From Nitrosospira sp. Nl5 (lineage in GTDB: Bacteria; Pseudomonadota; Gammaproteobacteria; Burkholderiales; Nitrosomonadaceae), in the NCBI RefSeq assembly GCF_900102495.1, contig NZ_FMVQ01000005.1, positions 62,001 through 126,000 on the forward strand: a DNA stretch of 64,000 bases, written 5' to 3'. Positions 37,699 to 47,665 of the stretch are shown piece by piece. Under the pieces are notes generated by a model. That model was given only the letters and a program-made list of their open reading frames with translations. It did no database searches and was not told the origin of the DNA. The position numbers and the translations under genes were made by a program. Each line of letters begins with the position of its first letter. Position 1 is the stretch's first letter.

Positions 37699-38964
37699 AT
37701 GGACATTATAGATATCAAGACTTACATGCAGTCGGTGGGACGCGAGGCCCGTACTGCATCGCGCCTGATCGCCAAGGCCGAAACCGCCGTCAAAAATCAG
37801 GCACTCACTACCATGGCGATGGCTATCAAGCGCGACGAGCAGAAATTGCTGGCCGCCAATGCCGCGGACGTGAAAAGCGCGAAGGCCAGAGGGCTGGATT
37901 CTGCCTTGATTGACCGTTTAACAGTGACTTCCAAAGGCGTTGCCGGCATGGCGGAAGGCCTGCTTCAAATCGCCGCCCTGGCTGATCCGGTCGGTGAAGT
38001 CAGCGACCTGAATTACCGCCCTGCCGGCATACAGGTGGGGAAAATGCGCGTACCGCTCGGCGTGGTCGGCATTATTTACGAAGCGCGCCCCAACGTTACT
38101 GCGGACGCCGCCGGGTTATGCCTGAAATCGGGTAATGCGGCGATCCTGCGCGGGGGATCGGAAGCGATTCACAGTAACCAGGCTATCGCGGCTTGCGTGA
38201 AAGAGGGGCTGAACGCTGCCGGTCTGCCGGAAACTGCGATACAAGTGATCGAAACCACCGACCGCGCCGCTGTGGGTGAGCTCATTACCATGAAAGAGTT
38301 CGTCGACGTCATCGTGCCCCGCGGCGGCAAGGGACTGATCGAGCGTATCTCCAGCGAGGCGCGTATCCCCGTCATCAAGCATCTGCACGGCGTATGCCAT
38401 GTTTATATAGACGAGGGAGCCGATCTGGGAAAGGCCATTTGCATCGCCGACAACGCCAAGACGCAGCGCTATGGCACCTGCAATACCATGGAAACCCTGT
38501 TGGTGCATGAGGGGATTGCCAGGGAAGTGCTGCCTCCGCTATGTAAAATCTATTTTGACAAAGGCGTGGAACTGCGCGGTGACATGGCTTCCCGTGCCAT
38601 CGTCGCACAAATGAATGAAGCCACGGAAGAAGACTGGCATACCGAATATCTCGCGCCGATCTTGAGCGTTCGAGTGGTAAGCGGACTTGACCAAGCCATT
38701 GAACACATCGCGATTTATGGTTCACAACACACCGATTCGATTGTTACCGAGGACTACAGCCGCGCCCGCCGCTTTCTGCGTGAGGTCGATTCAAGTTCGG
38801 TCATGGTGAACGCGTCCACTCGCTTTGCCGACGGGTTCGAGTATGGTCTCGGTGCGGAGATCGGGATCTCCACTGACAAAATTCATGCCCGTGGCCCGGT
38901 GGGACTGGAAGGATTGACCAGCCAGAAATTCATTGTGCTCGGCGATGGACACATCAGGCAATAG
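37699..38964 (+). CDS. proA: Gamma-glutamyl phosphate reductase
   Basis: NADPH-dependent second step of proline synthesis. 421 residues from ATG 37699; the frame is open further upstream but overlaps holA and has no family similarity. Family stretches: [36 protein letters not shown] (N-domain), [12 protein letters not shown], and the active-site Cys in [18 protein letters not shown]. Ends with [19 protein letters not shown]. No proB is visible nearby. Confidence 0.97.
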   Translation: MDIIDIKTYMQSVGREARTASRLIAKAETAVKNQALTTMAMAIKRDEQKLLAANAADVKSAKARGLDSALIDRLTVTSKGVAGMAEGLLQIAALADPVGEVSDLNYRPAGIQVGKMRVPLGVVGIIYEARPNVTADAAGLCLKSGNAAILRGGSEAIHSNQAIAACVKEGLNAAGLPETAIQVIETTDRAAVGELITMKEFVDVIVPRGGKGLIERISSEARIPVIKHLHGVCHVYIDEGADLGKAICIADNAKTQRYGTCNTMETLLVHEGIAREVLPPLCKIYFDKGVELRGDMASRAIVAQMNEATEEDWHTEYLAPILSVRVVSGLDQAIEHIAIYGSQHTDSIVTEDYSRARRFLREVDSSSVMVNASTRFADGFEYGLGAEIGISTDKIHARGPVGLEGLTSQKFIVLGDGHIRQ

Positions 38965-39008
38965 GCGTTTCAAGCAGCGGAAGCTCAGTTTCCCAAAATA
39001 AGGTTGTC

Positions 39009-40829
39009 ATGACACAGCTTATCGAAATCAAGATTCCCGATATCGGCGACTTCAAGCACGTTCCCGTTATCGAATTGCTGGTGAAGCCGGGCGATACGGT
39101 GGAAAAGGAAACACCGCTTCTTACGCTGGAGACCGATAAGGCAACGATGGATGTTCCCGCGCCTCAAGCTGGCGTTGTGAAGGAGATCAAGGTCAAGATC
39201 GGCGACATGGTCTCGGAAGGGACGACTATCCTTCTACTGGAAGCAGCGGCTGAATCGGCGGAGCCAACTTCACCGGCTGAAATGCCTGCTCCGTCATCCG
39301 GTTCCGCTGCGGAGAAGATCGAGTTGCCGCAGAATTCAACTGCGGGAGTGAGTCCAGAATCTGCTCCGGCCAGCTCTTCCCCGGATGTTCCACGTGGCGA
39401 TATTCATGCCGATATAGTGGTGCTTGGAGCGGGCCCGGGAGGCTACACAGCTGCATTCCGCGCCGCGGATCTCGGCAGGAAAGTCGTGTTAATCGAGCGT
39501 TACTCCGCGCTAGGCGGCGTCTGCCTCAATGTCGGCTGCATTCCATCCAAGGCGCTGCTGCATATAGCGAAAGTCGTTACCGAAGCGGAAGAAATGGAGC
39601 GCCAGGGGATTGTTTTCGGCAAGCCTGCCATAGAACTCGACAAGCTGCGGGCCTGGAAGGAATCCATCATCGGCAAACTCACCAAGGGGCTGACAGGGCT
39701 GGCGAAGCAGCGCAAGGTGCAGGTAGTGCAAGGACATGGCAGGTTTACCTCTCCCAACATGATCCAGGTGGAAACACGCGAGGGCGTGAAAACTTTGTCA
39801 TTCGAGCATTGCATCATCGCTGCGGGTTCAAGCGCGGCGCGCATTCCGGGTTTTCCTTATGACGATCCGCGACTCATGGATTCAACTGGCGCACTGAAGC
39901 TGGAGGATATTCCCAAGCGCATGCTGATCATTGGCGGGGGCATCATCGGCCTGGAAATGGCGACGGTTTACGACGCGCTGGGTTGCAAAATCAGCGTGGT
40001 GGAGTTGATGGATCAATTGATCCCCGGCGCGGACGCGGACCTTATCAAGCCACTGCATCGGCGCATCCAGAAACGCTATGAGGCAATCTATCTGAAAACC
40101 AGAGTCATCCGGATCGAGGCGCAAGAGAGTGGTTTGAGCGTGACATTCGAAAGCGCGTCCAATACCGCGCCGGCACCCGAACCGCAAATCTACGACCGCA
40201 TTCTGATGGCGGTGGGACGCCGCCCCAACGGGCGGGATATCGGCGCGGAAAAAGCCGGCGTTAAGGTGGACGAACACGGCTTCATTCCCGTGAATAAACA
40301 GCTCCGTACCAACGTGCCGCATATTTTTGCCATCGGCGATATTTGCGGCGAACCCATGCTTGCGCACAAGGCCTCGCACGAAGGCAAGCTTGCGGCGGAA
40401 ATTATCGCGGGTGGAGAACACGCAAAAGGCGCCGCGTTCGACGCCCGCGCCATTCCTTCGGTGGCCTACACCGATCCGGAAATTGCCTGGATGGGTTTAA
40501 CCGAGACCGAAGCCGGTAAGGAAGGCATCGATTACGAGAAAGCGGTATTTCCCTGGGCTGCGAGTGGCCGCGCGCTCGCAATGGCCCGCGACGAAGGCTT
40601 GACCAAATTGCTGCTGGACAAAAAGACTCGGCGTATCCTCGGTGCGGGGATTGTAGGTGTCAATGCCGGTGAACTGATCGGTGAAACGGTGCTGAGCCTG
40701 GAAATGGGCGCGGATATGGAAGACATTGGATTGACTATTCACCCGCACCCGACTTTGTCTGAAACGATCTTTTTTGCTGCCGAAATGGCGGAAGGATCGA
40801 TTACCGATCTTTACATGCCGAAGAAATGA
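39009..40829 (+). CDS. lpdA: Dihydrolipoyl dehydrogenase with N-terminal lipoyl domain
   Basis: E3 component, 606 residues. Residues 1-80 are a lipoyl domain with the modified lysine in [13 protein letters not shown]; a Ser/Pro/Ala-rich linker (about 85-130) follows; then the flavoprotein: FAD site [22 protein letters not shown], redox-active cysteines [19 protein letters not shown] site [16 protein letters not shown], and the dimer-interface HPHPTLSE. Lipoyl-E3 fusions are normal for pyruvate dehydrogenase clusters of betaproteobacteria, but aceE and aceF are not adjacent. 44 bases after proA. Confidence 0.97.
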   Translation: MTQLIEIKIPDIGDFKHVPVIELLVKPGDTVEKETPLLTLETDKATMDVPAPQAGVVKEIKVKIGDMVSEGTTILLLEAAAESAEPTSPAEMPAPSSGSAAEKIELPQNSTAGVSPESAPASSSPDVPRGDIHADIVVLGAGPGGYTAAFRAADLGRKVVLIERYSALGGVCLNVGCIPSKALLHIAKVVTEAEEMERQGIVFGKPAIELDKLRAWKESIIGKLTKGLTGLAKQRKVQVVQGHGRFTSPNMIQVETREGVKTLSFEHCIIAAGSSAARIPGFPYDDPRLMDSTGALKLEDIPKRMLIIGGGIIGLEMATVYDALGCKISVVELMDQLIPGADADLIKPLHRRIQKRYEAIYLKTRVIRIEAQESGLSVTFESASNTAPAPEPQIYDRILMAVGRRPNGRDIGAEKAGVKVDEHGFIPVNKQLRTNVPHIFAIGDICGEPMLAHKASHEGKLAAEIIAGGEHAKGAAFDARAIPSVAYTDPEIAWMGLTETEAGKEGIDYEKAVFPWAASGRALAMARDEGLTKLLLDKKTRRILGAGIVGVNAGELIGETVLSLEMGADMEDIGLTIHPHPTLSETIFFAAEMAEGSITDLYMPKK

Positions 40830-41014
40830 GGGTTAATAGTCCCCAGTGATATGACAGCCCGTGTCAGAGACATAGTGACTTCTCGTTATTCCGCGAAACC
40901 TGGCTTGTCCCTGATTGTTCCTGCAATTGCTCGTCAGCACGATAGCGATGGGAGCATCTAACCCCGACATTCCATGACTCCTAAACGCGTTCTGGCGCCA
41001 TAGCCTAGAGCGAG

Positions 41015-41785
41015 CTATCGCTTGCTCAAGTGATCCGCAATCATCACAAACTGTTCCACCGACAAATTCTCCGCCCGCAGGCCTGGATCAATTCCCAGCG
41101 CGAGGTAGTCTTCCTGCTTTAGATGAGCCTGCAGCGTGTTGCGCAGCGTTTTACGCCGCTGTGAAAACGCGGCTGAGACGACTTCGGCCAATAATTTTTC
41201 CCTGCTTGCTTCAATCAGCGGTTGCCTGCGCGGAACCATGCAAATAACAGCGGACTCTACTTTTGGCGCGGGGCGAAAACACTCCGGCGAGACGATGAAA
41301 AGCTGTTCCATTTCGAAGCGATACTGCAGCATAACCGAGAGCCGTCCGTAATCCGGGGTGGATGGCACGGCCACCATGCGGGCTACCACTTCCTTCTGCA
41401 ACATGAAGTGCATATCGCTGATACTGGCCGCGAATCGGCTCAAGCGAAACAGGATAGGTGTCGAAATATTGTAGGGAAGGTTGCCGACTACTCGAAGGTT
41501 CCCTCCAAGTACGGAAAAGTCGAATTCCAAAGCGTCGGCCGAGTGTACCGTAAGATTTTTTTCGGAAAATTCGCGGCGGAGGCGTTCGACGATGTCACGA
41601 TCGATTTCCACCACGTGCAGATGGTCCAGCGTTTGCAGCAAGGGCCGTGTCAGCGCCCCCAGGCCTGGTCCGATTTCCACCAGGAGGTCGTCTTTCGCCG
41701 GACGAACGGCGCGAATAATGTCTGTTACGATCCGGGGATCAATTAGAAAGTTCTGACCAAAGCGCTTGCGGGGGATGTGATGCAT
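41015..41785 (-). CDS. rsmA: 16S rRNA dimethyladenosine transferase
   Basis: Dimethylates the two adjacent adenosines near the 16S 3' end (KsgA). 256 residues from ATG 41785 (HHIPRKRFGQNFLIDPRIV); a TTG at 41815 would overlap pdxA by ten bases. SAM motif LVEIGPGLGALTRPLL, catalytic VVGNLPYNISTPILFRL. Closes the lptD-surA-pdxA-rsmA block, an order shared with enteric bacteria. Confidence 0.96.
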   Translation of the reverse strand: MHHIPRKRFGQNFLIDPRIVTDIIRAVRPAKDDLLVEIGPGLGALTRPLLQTLDHLHVVEIDRDIVERLRREFSEKNLTVHSADALEFDFSVLGGNLRVVGNLPYNISTPILFRLSRFAASISDMHFMLQKEVVARMVAVPSTPDYGRLSVMLQYRFEMEQLFIVSPECFRPAPKVESAVICMVPRRQPLIEASREKLLAEVVSAAFSQRRKTLRNTLQAHLKQEDYLALGIDPGLRAENLSVEQFVMIADHLSKR

Positions 41786-41805
41786 GGATTGGAGAACCAC
41801 TGCCG

Positions 41806-42834
41806 TTATGGACAAGCATGTTCCAATTTAGAAAATTTACCCCTGATTCCGGCCAGCGTTATCGCCATTTCGATTGCCGCCAGCAAACTGCCGGGATCAG
41901 CTCTGTCGGTTGATGCAAGATCCAGGGCAGTACCATGATCCACCGACGTACGAATAATGGGCAACCCCAATGTGACGTTGACTCCTGCCCCGAAGCTGGC
42001 ATGTTTCAACACCGGCAATCCCTGGTCGTGATACATGGCGAATATGCAATCGTAATTCTTGAGATGCGAAGGATTGAACAGGGTATCGGCCGGCAGCGGC
42101 CCAATTAAATTTATGCCTTCGCCACGCAACTTTTCCAGCGAAGGAATGATGATATCTATTTCTTCCCGGCCAAGATGGCCCGATTCCCCCGCGTGGGGGT
42201 TTAATCCGGCCACGGCGATGCGCGGCTTGGGAATTGCAAAGCGCGTGATCAAGTCGTGCTGAATAATACGCAGTTTCTGCTCCAGCGTTTCGCATGTGAC
42301 AGCCGCCGCCACGTCCTTCAGTGGTAAATGGGTGGTAGCAAGCGTCACCCGCATGCTACCACCGACGAGCATCATTACTGCATGGCTGTTTGTAAGCCAT
42401 GAAAGATATTCGGTATGGCCGGTAAAGGCAATGCCAGCATCATTGATGGCGCCTTTATGCACCGGCGCGGTGACCATTGCGTCGAATTCGCCATTGCTGC
42501 AACCCTCAACGGCGCGTTCCAGGGTATTGAGGACATAGCGGGCATTGGCCGGGTTCAGCTTTCCCGGAACAGCGGATTCGGCCAGCGGCACGTGCAGTAC
42601 GTGCAAGCTGGCGGTTTTATGTTCAATCTCAACCATCGGGGAGTAGTCTGTTATTTGCAGCGGGAGCTGCAATAGCCGCGCCCGCTCCTGCAACAGTTCA
42701 CGGTCGGCGATGACAATCAGCCTGCATCGTAAATCTTTTTGGGCGATTTGCACGCACAAGTCGGGGCCGATACCAGCAGGTTCGCCAGCGGTGAGGGCCA
42801 GAGTTGGGGTGGCGGTGAGTTTAGGTGAGATCAT
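41806..42834 (-). CDS. pdxA: 4-hydroxythreonine-4-phosphate dehydrogenase
   Basis: NAD-dependent enzyme of pyridoxal phosphate synthesis. 342 residues from ATG 42834 (GTG 42843 is an alternative). LALTAGEPAGIGPDL at the N-terminus, metal-binding histidines in AFTGHTEYL, NPHAGE and AMYHDQGLPVLKH, and the C-terminal FGAGVNVTLGLPIIRTSVDHGTALDLA (split at GLPIIRTS). Between surA and rsmA on the same strand, as usual. Confidence 0.97.
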   Translation of the reverse strand: MISPKLTATPTLALTAGEPAGIGPDLCVQIAQKDLRCRLIVIADRELLQERARLLQLPLQITDYSPMVEIEHKTASLHVLHVPLAESAVPGKLNPANARYVLNTLERAVEGCSNGEFDAMVTAPVHKGAINDAGIAFTGHTEYLSWLTNSHAVMMLVGGSMRVTLATTHLPLKDVAAAVTCETLEQKLRIIQHDLITRFAIPKPRIAVAGLNPHAGESGHLGREEIDIIIPSLEKLRGEGINLIGPLPADTLFNPSHLKNYDCIFAMYHDQGLPVLKHASFGAGVNVTLGLPIIRTSVDHGTALDLASTDRADPGSLLAAIEMAITLAGIRGKFSKLEHACP

Positions 42835-42961
42835 GGCGCCCACGGGGAGGGAAACAGTCTCAATATTGAAACCGAAACTGACCGATAATTATTGTTCTAT
42901 TGCCCTAAAAAGGAAGAAAAAATATAGGCAGCCGGACGTATTCCTTTGAGTCCGATAGTTG

Positions 42962-44281
42962 CTAGCCTTCCTCGAGCCTGTATTCGACATAAGCTCGGTC
43001 ACGCAACCGCTGCAGCCATTCCTGAAAAGCCGCATCGCCTTTTTTCGCCCGGATTGCCTGGCGGGCCGACTGGCGCCGCCGTTCCTTGCTCATATCCTGG
43101 CTACGGCGCTCGAGCGCCTGAATCAAGTGCCAGCCGAATGGAGATTGCACCGGCGCGCTGATTTCGCCATCCCGCAGCGCGTTCATGGCTTGCTCGAATT
43201 CGGGAACGGTATCGCCGGGTGAGACCCAGCCCAAATCACCGCCCGACGAGGCGCTGGCGTCTTCAGAATGAAGTCTCGCCAGTTCCTCAAACTGGCCGCC
43301 GTTGTCCAGGCGCTCTTTCAGGTCGGTGATACGGCGCCGGGCATCGGCCTCGGATGTCAGCTCGTTGACTTTTACAAGAATATGGCGAGCATGAGTCTGA
43401 TCCACCATCGTTATGGCATCTTTTTGATTGCGCCGGTCAAGCAGTTTGAGAATATGGAACCCGTTTGGGCTTTGAATGATGTCGGTCAGTTCGCCGGGCT
43501 TCATCGGTCCCAGGATTTCGGCAAATTTTTTCGTCAATTGAGAAGCGGGGCGCCAGTCAAGCACGCCGCCTTGCATCGCGTCGGCGGAATCGGAGAACTC
43601 GGCAGCAACGCTGGCAAACTCGACGCCACTCTTCAATTGATCCAGGGCAGTTTCCACCCTTTTTCGCCTTGCCTGGATTTTCAGAGCATCCGGTTGTTCC
43701 GGCAGCTGTACCAGAATATGGGCAATGCGGTATTCATCGTTACCATCGGATGAGGTTTCTTGCGCCTGCAGAAAACTGTCCACTTCCCCTTCCGTCACGT
43801 TTATCCGATTGTTGACTTCACGTTCCTTTAGTCGTACTAAAATAATTTCATCACGGATTTCGTCACGGAACTTATTGAAACTGATTCCGTCCTGCTCGAG
43901 TGCGTTGTAAAATTCCTGCAGCGACATCTTGTTTTCCTGAGCGATGCGACGAAGAGTCTGGTCGAGCTCGGTATCGCTTACTGTCAGGCCGGTTTCTTTT
44001 GCAAGTTGCAGCTGCACGCGATTGAGGATAACGCGCTCCAGCAACTGCTTCTCCAGCACCGCCGGTTCAGGCGGTTGTATTCCCTGTTTCTGCAACTGTT
44101 TGAGTGCGTTTTTGAGCATTTCATCAAGTTCGTGGCGGGTAATGACGTTCTCATTAACGACCGCGACGATGTGATCTATGGCGATAATACTACCGGAATG
44201 GGCGGGCTGTTGGGCAATGGCAGTTCCGGCTACCAACATCGCCACCAGGAAAGGGGGACGTAACAAAAATTTCGTGCCCAT
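42962..44281 (-). CDS. surA: Periplasmic chaperone and prolyl isomerase SurA
   Basis: Chaperone for outer-membrane proteins, including LptD. 439 residues from ATG 44281 with a signal peptide (FLLRPPFLVAMLVAGTAIAQQ). N-terminal SurA core (IVAVVNENVITRHELDEML), two parvulin domains (about 195-295, YRIAHILVQLPEQ..GGVLDWRPASQL; and about 305-405, THARHILVKVNEL..GGDLGWVSPGDTVPEFEQAM) and a short C-terminal helix. The reading frame runs upstream into a mobile-element copy and is not coding there. A promoter-like site lies inside that element. Confidence 0.95.
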   Translation of the reverse strand: MGTKFLLRPPFLVAMLVAGTAIAQQPAHSGSIIAIDHIVAVVNENVITRHELDEMLKNALKQLQKQGIQPPEPAVLEKQLLERVILNRVQLQLAKETGLTVSDTELDQTLRRIAQENKMSLQEFYNALEQDGISFNKFRDEIRDEIILVRLKEREVNNRINVTEGEVDSFLQAQETSSDGNDEYRIAHILVQLPEQPDALKIQARRKRVETALDQLKSGVEFASVAAEFSDSADAMQGGVLDWRPASQLTKKFAEILGPMKPGELTDIIQSPNGFHILKLLDRRNQKDAITMVDQTHARHILVKVNELTSEADARRRITDLKERLDNGGQFEELARLHSEDASASSGGDLGWVSPGDTVPEFEQAMNALRDGEISAPVQSPFGWHLIQALERRSQDMSKERRRQSARQAIRAKKGDAAFQEWLQRLRDRAYVEYRLEEG

Positions 44282-44294
44282 GTGAAATAAGCGC

Positions 44295-44362
44295 GTCAAC
44301 CTAAATCGGCAATCATAATACAAACTGAAAAGTGTGCGGTCAACTGATGGATTGAGATTCAA
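44295..44362. mobile_element. MITE-like element copy 3, between lptD and surA
   Basis: A diverged, short copy (44300-44357). Left end CCTAAATCGGCAATC; right end CAACTGATGGATTGAGA. Flanking bases GTCAA (44295-44299) and TTCAA (44358-44362) agree at four of five positions and look like an old 5-bp duplication. The interior 44312-44344 aligns with the right end of copy 2. Confidence 0.65.
44315..44343 (-). promoter_or_regulatory. Sigma-70-like promoter inside the element, facing surA
   Basis: On the minus strand: TTGACC (44343-44338), 17-base spacer, TATTAT (44320-44315). The start of transcription would fall near 44308, about 27 bases before the surA ATG. Both hexamers are inside mobile-element copy 3. 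Confidence 0.55.
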
Positions 44363-44430
44363 AGGTTGCAGAGTAAGAAAGTCATGGCGATCTGCGTGGG
44401 GGCGACAGTTTTATAAGTGCGGCCTATCGT

Positions 44431-47298
44431 CTAAGGCCCTTCCACTGTGCCACTGCCCTGGCTCCCGGTCCTGGTGTAGCCAGGAATGCTGCGCTGCAAT
44501 ACCTGTAGCGGATTTGATCCGATTTGCATCAGGCCATTCAACTCAAGTTGCAAAAAAGCCGCCGTGGTTGTTCTCTGAGTGGCGAGGGTTAGATGCTGTA
44601 CGACGAATCGCAACGACCAGCAGCACGCATTATACTCAATCCCTGCCAGTCCTTCCAGAACTCTCTGATCCTGTAACGAGTAATTCAGCCGTGCCACGGT
44701 TTGCCATCTTTCCGACCATCGCCATTGTGATGAGGCGTCAACCTGGTGCAATACCTCGCGGGTAAAACGGTAGCCAAAATTCACCACCTTGCCAGCCTCG
44801 GGGCGGTAGCTCAGGCCTGAACGCACCACGTCCGCCAGGAGCCGGGACTGATCAAACTGCACACTGGAATCGGTGGTGATCTTCGGGGTGATAAACCCGG
44901 TAACTGCGGCGACCAGATCGGGTCTCCTGTCGATTGTCTCAGGTGCATCCAGGGTAATGCGGCGATTTATGAAACTCATTTGCTGACCAATGGCGAGGCG
45001 CAAACGTTCTTTGCCGGTATCTGCTTCGATCAGACGGGATGTGAGCGCAAAGGTAACCTGATTGGCGTCATTGATACGATCGCTGCCGCTGAAGCGATTC
45101 TCGCTCAGCATCTGGGCGAAGCTGAAATCCGTCTTGGCGGAATCGAAATTGGGGAGAAAACTTTGGTCGCGGAACGGCACATAAAGATATAGAAGCCGCG
45201 GTTCAAGGGTTTGAGTAAATTTCTCCCCGCGAAATTCTGTCTTCCGATCAAACACGATGCCGCTGTCCACGCTGAATATTGGCAATGTACGCGTCGGATC
45301 CGTATCCTGCGATGGGGTGCCAAAGGATTCCAGGTTATATCTGGTATGGTGAATGCCGATCTTGGGCGTGATATAACCATACGCGGTGCGCATGGGGTAG
45401 CTGACGCTGGGAAAGAATGTGACGCGATGGCCGCTTGTCAGCGTAGGATGGGAAAAATTGGCATAGCTACTGATCAGATTGAAATCCGCCCCCAGAACGT
45501 CAGATTTATTCGCTGCCAAAGTCACCTGTGGCAGACGCTTGTACGGCTCGGCGACTGCCGCGCGCGGATCCTGTATGGTCTGAAATTGCTGGACAAGTGT
45601 CGTTACATTCAAGGCACCGTTGTCTCCCAGATTACGGTTATACGCCACCAGACCCTGCTGCAACAGGTTGACTCGGGACGTCAAATTCATCGTGTTACCG
45701 AGATCACGGAAATAGGCGTCGTCGGAGACCCTGTTGTAGTCAAGGCGGGTGGAGAAACCCGCCCCGAGCGCGTGACTATGCCCAAACGCGACGCGATATC
45801 GGGTCTCTTTGGTTTGAAGGTCGTTCGGCAATATTTCCGCCAGCAAATTGCCATTCGAATTGGTTCCCAGGTAGCGGAATTCGGTATTCAACGCAACCCC
45901 GCGCCGGGACATCGCCCGCGTGGAGAATGTTGCATCGTAGTTGGGCGCGATGTTCCAGTAAAACGGCACGGTTAACTCGATACCAGTCCTGACATTGTAA
46001 CCATAGAGGGGCGCAAGCAACCCTGACTTGCGTTGGCCGCTAAATGAGAAATCCATCCACGGCGTGTACAATATCGGTACGTCCTTGAACGTGAGCTTGA
46101 CTTTCCGCGCAGTCCCTGTTTTTTTGGCGTTGTCGATTTCCAGGTTGTCCACCTGCAGGAACCAGTCGTCATCTCCTGCCGGACACGTCGTATAAGTTGC
46201 CTGCCGAAGCCGATATTGGTTCTCTCCTTCAAATAGCAGCATAGTGGCGTTGCCGCGGCTGCTGGCATCACGCAAACGATAGTTGGGATCATTCAACTGC
46301 CCGGTTTTGTTTGCCAGATTGAACCTGAGCCGGGAACCTTCCAATATGTCTCCACGTTGTTCCACACGCACGCCGCCTTCGGCCTCCACTGTGTCCGTAC
46401 TTTGATGGTATTTCATCCGATCAGCCGAGACAAACCGGTCGCCGCTGAACAACTCAGCCTTGCCGATCGCCTCAACCTCCTGCTCAACGTGGCCTTCCAG
46501 TCGGTCAGCGGCAATGAATATCGGTCTGCTTTTTTTCTTTTCCGTCCCGGTAGCAGGTATTCCCAGCTTGATTTCATCCTTCCGCGCCAGCGATGGGATA
46601 TCATCAGGTGCAACCTCGCCGCCCAGTCTCAGCCTGACATCGCCTTCCTGCACAAGGTGCCCCCGAAGGTGCTCGGTATCAGTAAACAGGGGGCTGTTCT
46701 TTTTGTCCCCCACCCCGGTAATTGGCATTGCCAATCTGCTTCCATTTTTCAATGCCGGTGACGCGGGAGGGGCAACAGCGGGGGCAGTCCGTCCACCCTG
46801 GGTGCGGAGCTTGGTTTCTCCCTCCTGTTCATGGTGTCCGGGTATCTGCTCCGCTCCTGCCAGCACGGGCTGGTTTTCTTTATTTTCCGTTTCGGCAGCA
46901 GGCGCCGCCAGCGTGCGCTCATCTTTTACAGGTGGCGATAGTGTATAGTTCTGCGTCGGCCTGGGCTGCATGTCTGGCGATGCGCTGCCGGCTTGTTCGA
47001 TGTTTCCCGTCCCAGGCTCATCGGTTTTTTTACGATCTTTCATTCGATCGGCTGAGCGAACAGGACCGCTGCGCAACTCGGTCTCGCCTCTGGCATCGAT
47101 CTCATATTCATGGTGGCCCTGTATGCGTTCCGTGCCAATCAGCACGGGTTTATTATTGTTTATTTCCGGTTGTGCGGAGGGGGCTGTCTGTTCGTGCTTG
47201 TTTTTCGGTGACGACGATGGCGTGTCGGCAAGTGCAGTGGATGCAAGGCAGAATAAAAAAGCGGAGCAGCGGATGGAGCGGGAAAAACGCGATTTCAT
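44431..47298 (-). CDS. lptD: LPS-assembly protein LptD with enlarged periplasmic N-terminus
   Basis: Outer-membrane barrel that inserts LPS with LptE. 955 residues, about 170 more than E. coli LptD. Signal peptide to ALA-D (residue 25). Residues 51-94, 144-170, 203-230 and 259-304 are four versions of one motif (P-hydrophobic-x2-A/T-E/D-x2-x-GH-x2-E..); the last runs into the conserved OstA-type domain (VSADRMKYHQSTDTVEAEGGV). The barrel follows from about 400. The cysteine pair CC in YNACCWSLRF and a single Cys in TYTTCPAGDDDW are present; the extra N-terminal Cys known from E. coli is not. Confidence 0.93.
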   Translation of the reverse strand: MKSRFSRSIRCSAFLFCLASTALADTPSSSPKNKHEQTAPSAQPEINNNKPVLIGTERIQGHHEYEIDARGETELRSGPVRSADRMKDRKKTDEPGTGNIEQAGSASPDMQPRPTQNYTLSPPVKDERTLAAPAAETENKENQPVLAGAEQIPGHHEQEGETKLRTQGGRTAPAVAPPASPALKNGSRLAMPITGVGDKKNSPLFTDTEHLRGHLVQEGDVRLRLGGEVAPDDIPSLARKDEIKLGIPATGTEKKKSRPIFIAADRLEGHVEQEVEAIGKAELFSGDRFVSADRMKYHQSTDTVEAEGGVRVEQRGDILEGSRLRFNLANKTGQLNDPNYRLRDASSRGNATMLLFEGENQYRLRQATYTTCPAGDDDWFLQVDNLEIDNAKKTGTARKVKLTFKDVPILYTPWMDFSFSGQRKSGLLAPLYGYNVRTGIELTVPFYWNIAPNYDATFSTRAMSRRGVALNTEFRYLGTNSNGNLLAEILPNDLQTKETRYRVAFGHSHALGAGFSTRLDYNRVSDDAYFRDLGNTMNLTSRVNLLQQGLVAYNRNLGDNGALNVTTLVQQFQTIQDPRAAVAEPYKRLPQVTLAANKSDVLGADFNLISSYANFSHPTLTSGHRVTFFPSVSYPMRTAYGYITPKIGIHHTRYNLESFGTPSQDTDPTRTLPIFSVDSGIVFDRKTEFRGEKFTQTLEPRLLYLYVPFRDQSFLPNFDSAKTDFSFAQMLSENRFSGSDRINDANQVTFALTSRLIEADTGKERLRLAIGQQMSFINRRITLDAPETIDRRPDLVAAVTGFITPKITTDSSVQFDQSRLLADVVRSGLSYRPEAGKVVNFGYRFTREVLHQVDASSQWRWSERWQTVARLNYSLQDQRVLEGLAGIEYNACCWSLRFVVQHLTLATQRTTTAAFLQLELNGLMQIGSNPLQVLQRSIPGYTRTGSQGSGTVEGP

Positions 47299-47419
47299 TT
47301 AACCTAAATCCGGCGGTAGCAAACCCACGATAGAGGTGAAGGTCAAGTGGCGCAAGACGTCTTCGTAGATCATAACCTAAACTGGAAAATGAGCGGTCAA
47401 CTGCCGGATTTAGGTTTAA
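47298..47419. mobile_element. MITE-like element copy 2, touching the lptD start
   Basis: A 112-base element (47303-47414). Left end CCTAAATCCGGCGGTAG (47303-47319), right end CAACTGCCGGATTTAGG (47398-47414). TTTAA is repeated at 47298-47302 and 47415-47419. The first T of the left repeat is the last base of the lptD start codon's complement, so lptD begins five bases from the element. A TTGACC box in the right end points toward lptD, but the matching -10 is weak. Confidence 0.78.
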
Positions 47420-47665
47420 GGATGTTCATCCCGAAAAAGCATCTCGACACGGATGAATTGCCGCTTTCAGATTTATCAGTCGCGCACCCAGGCATCGAGG
47501 CACGCCGGCATGTAGCCTATTGGGGCCGGATTATGAAGATTGGGAGCGCTCTGCATTAGGCTCCTTGCCCGATTAGGCTCGATGACGAATCAAGGAGAGC
47601 AAAAAATTGTGTAAGTGTAACAAAAAACAGAGGACAGCTATATGAATGGATTCAGGAGTTAGGTC
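47420..47665. other. Intergenic remainder before mpl
   Basis: About 245 bases between the element and mpl. Nothing recognised apart from the mpl ribosome site AGGAG (47654-47658). A short plus-strand frame here has no known motif. Confidence 0.4.

Noticed and set aside
47347-47559. 70-codon frame between lptD and mpl
   Set aside because: Its first third lies inside mobile element copy 2, and the rest has no motif.
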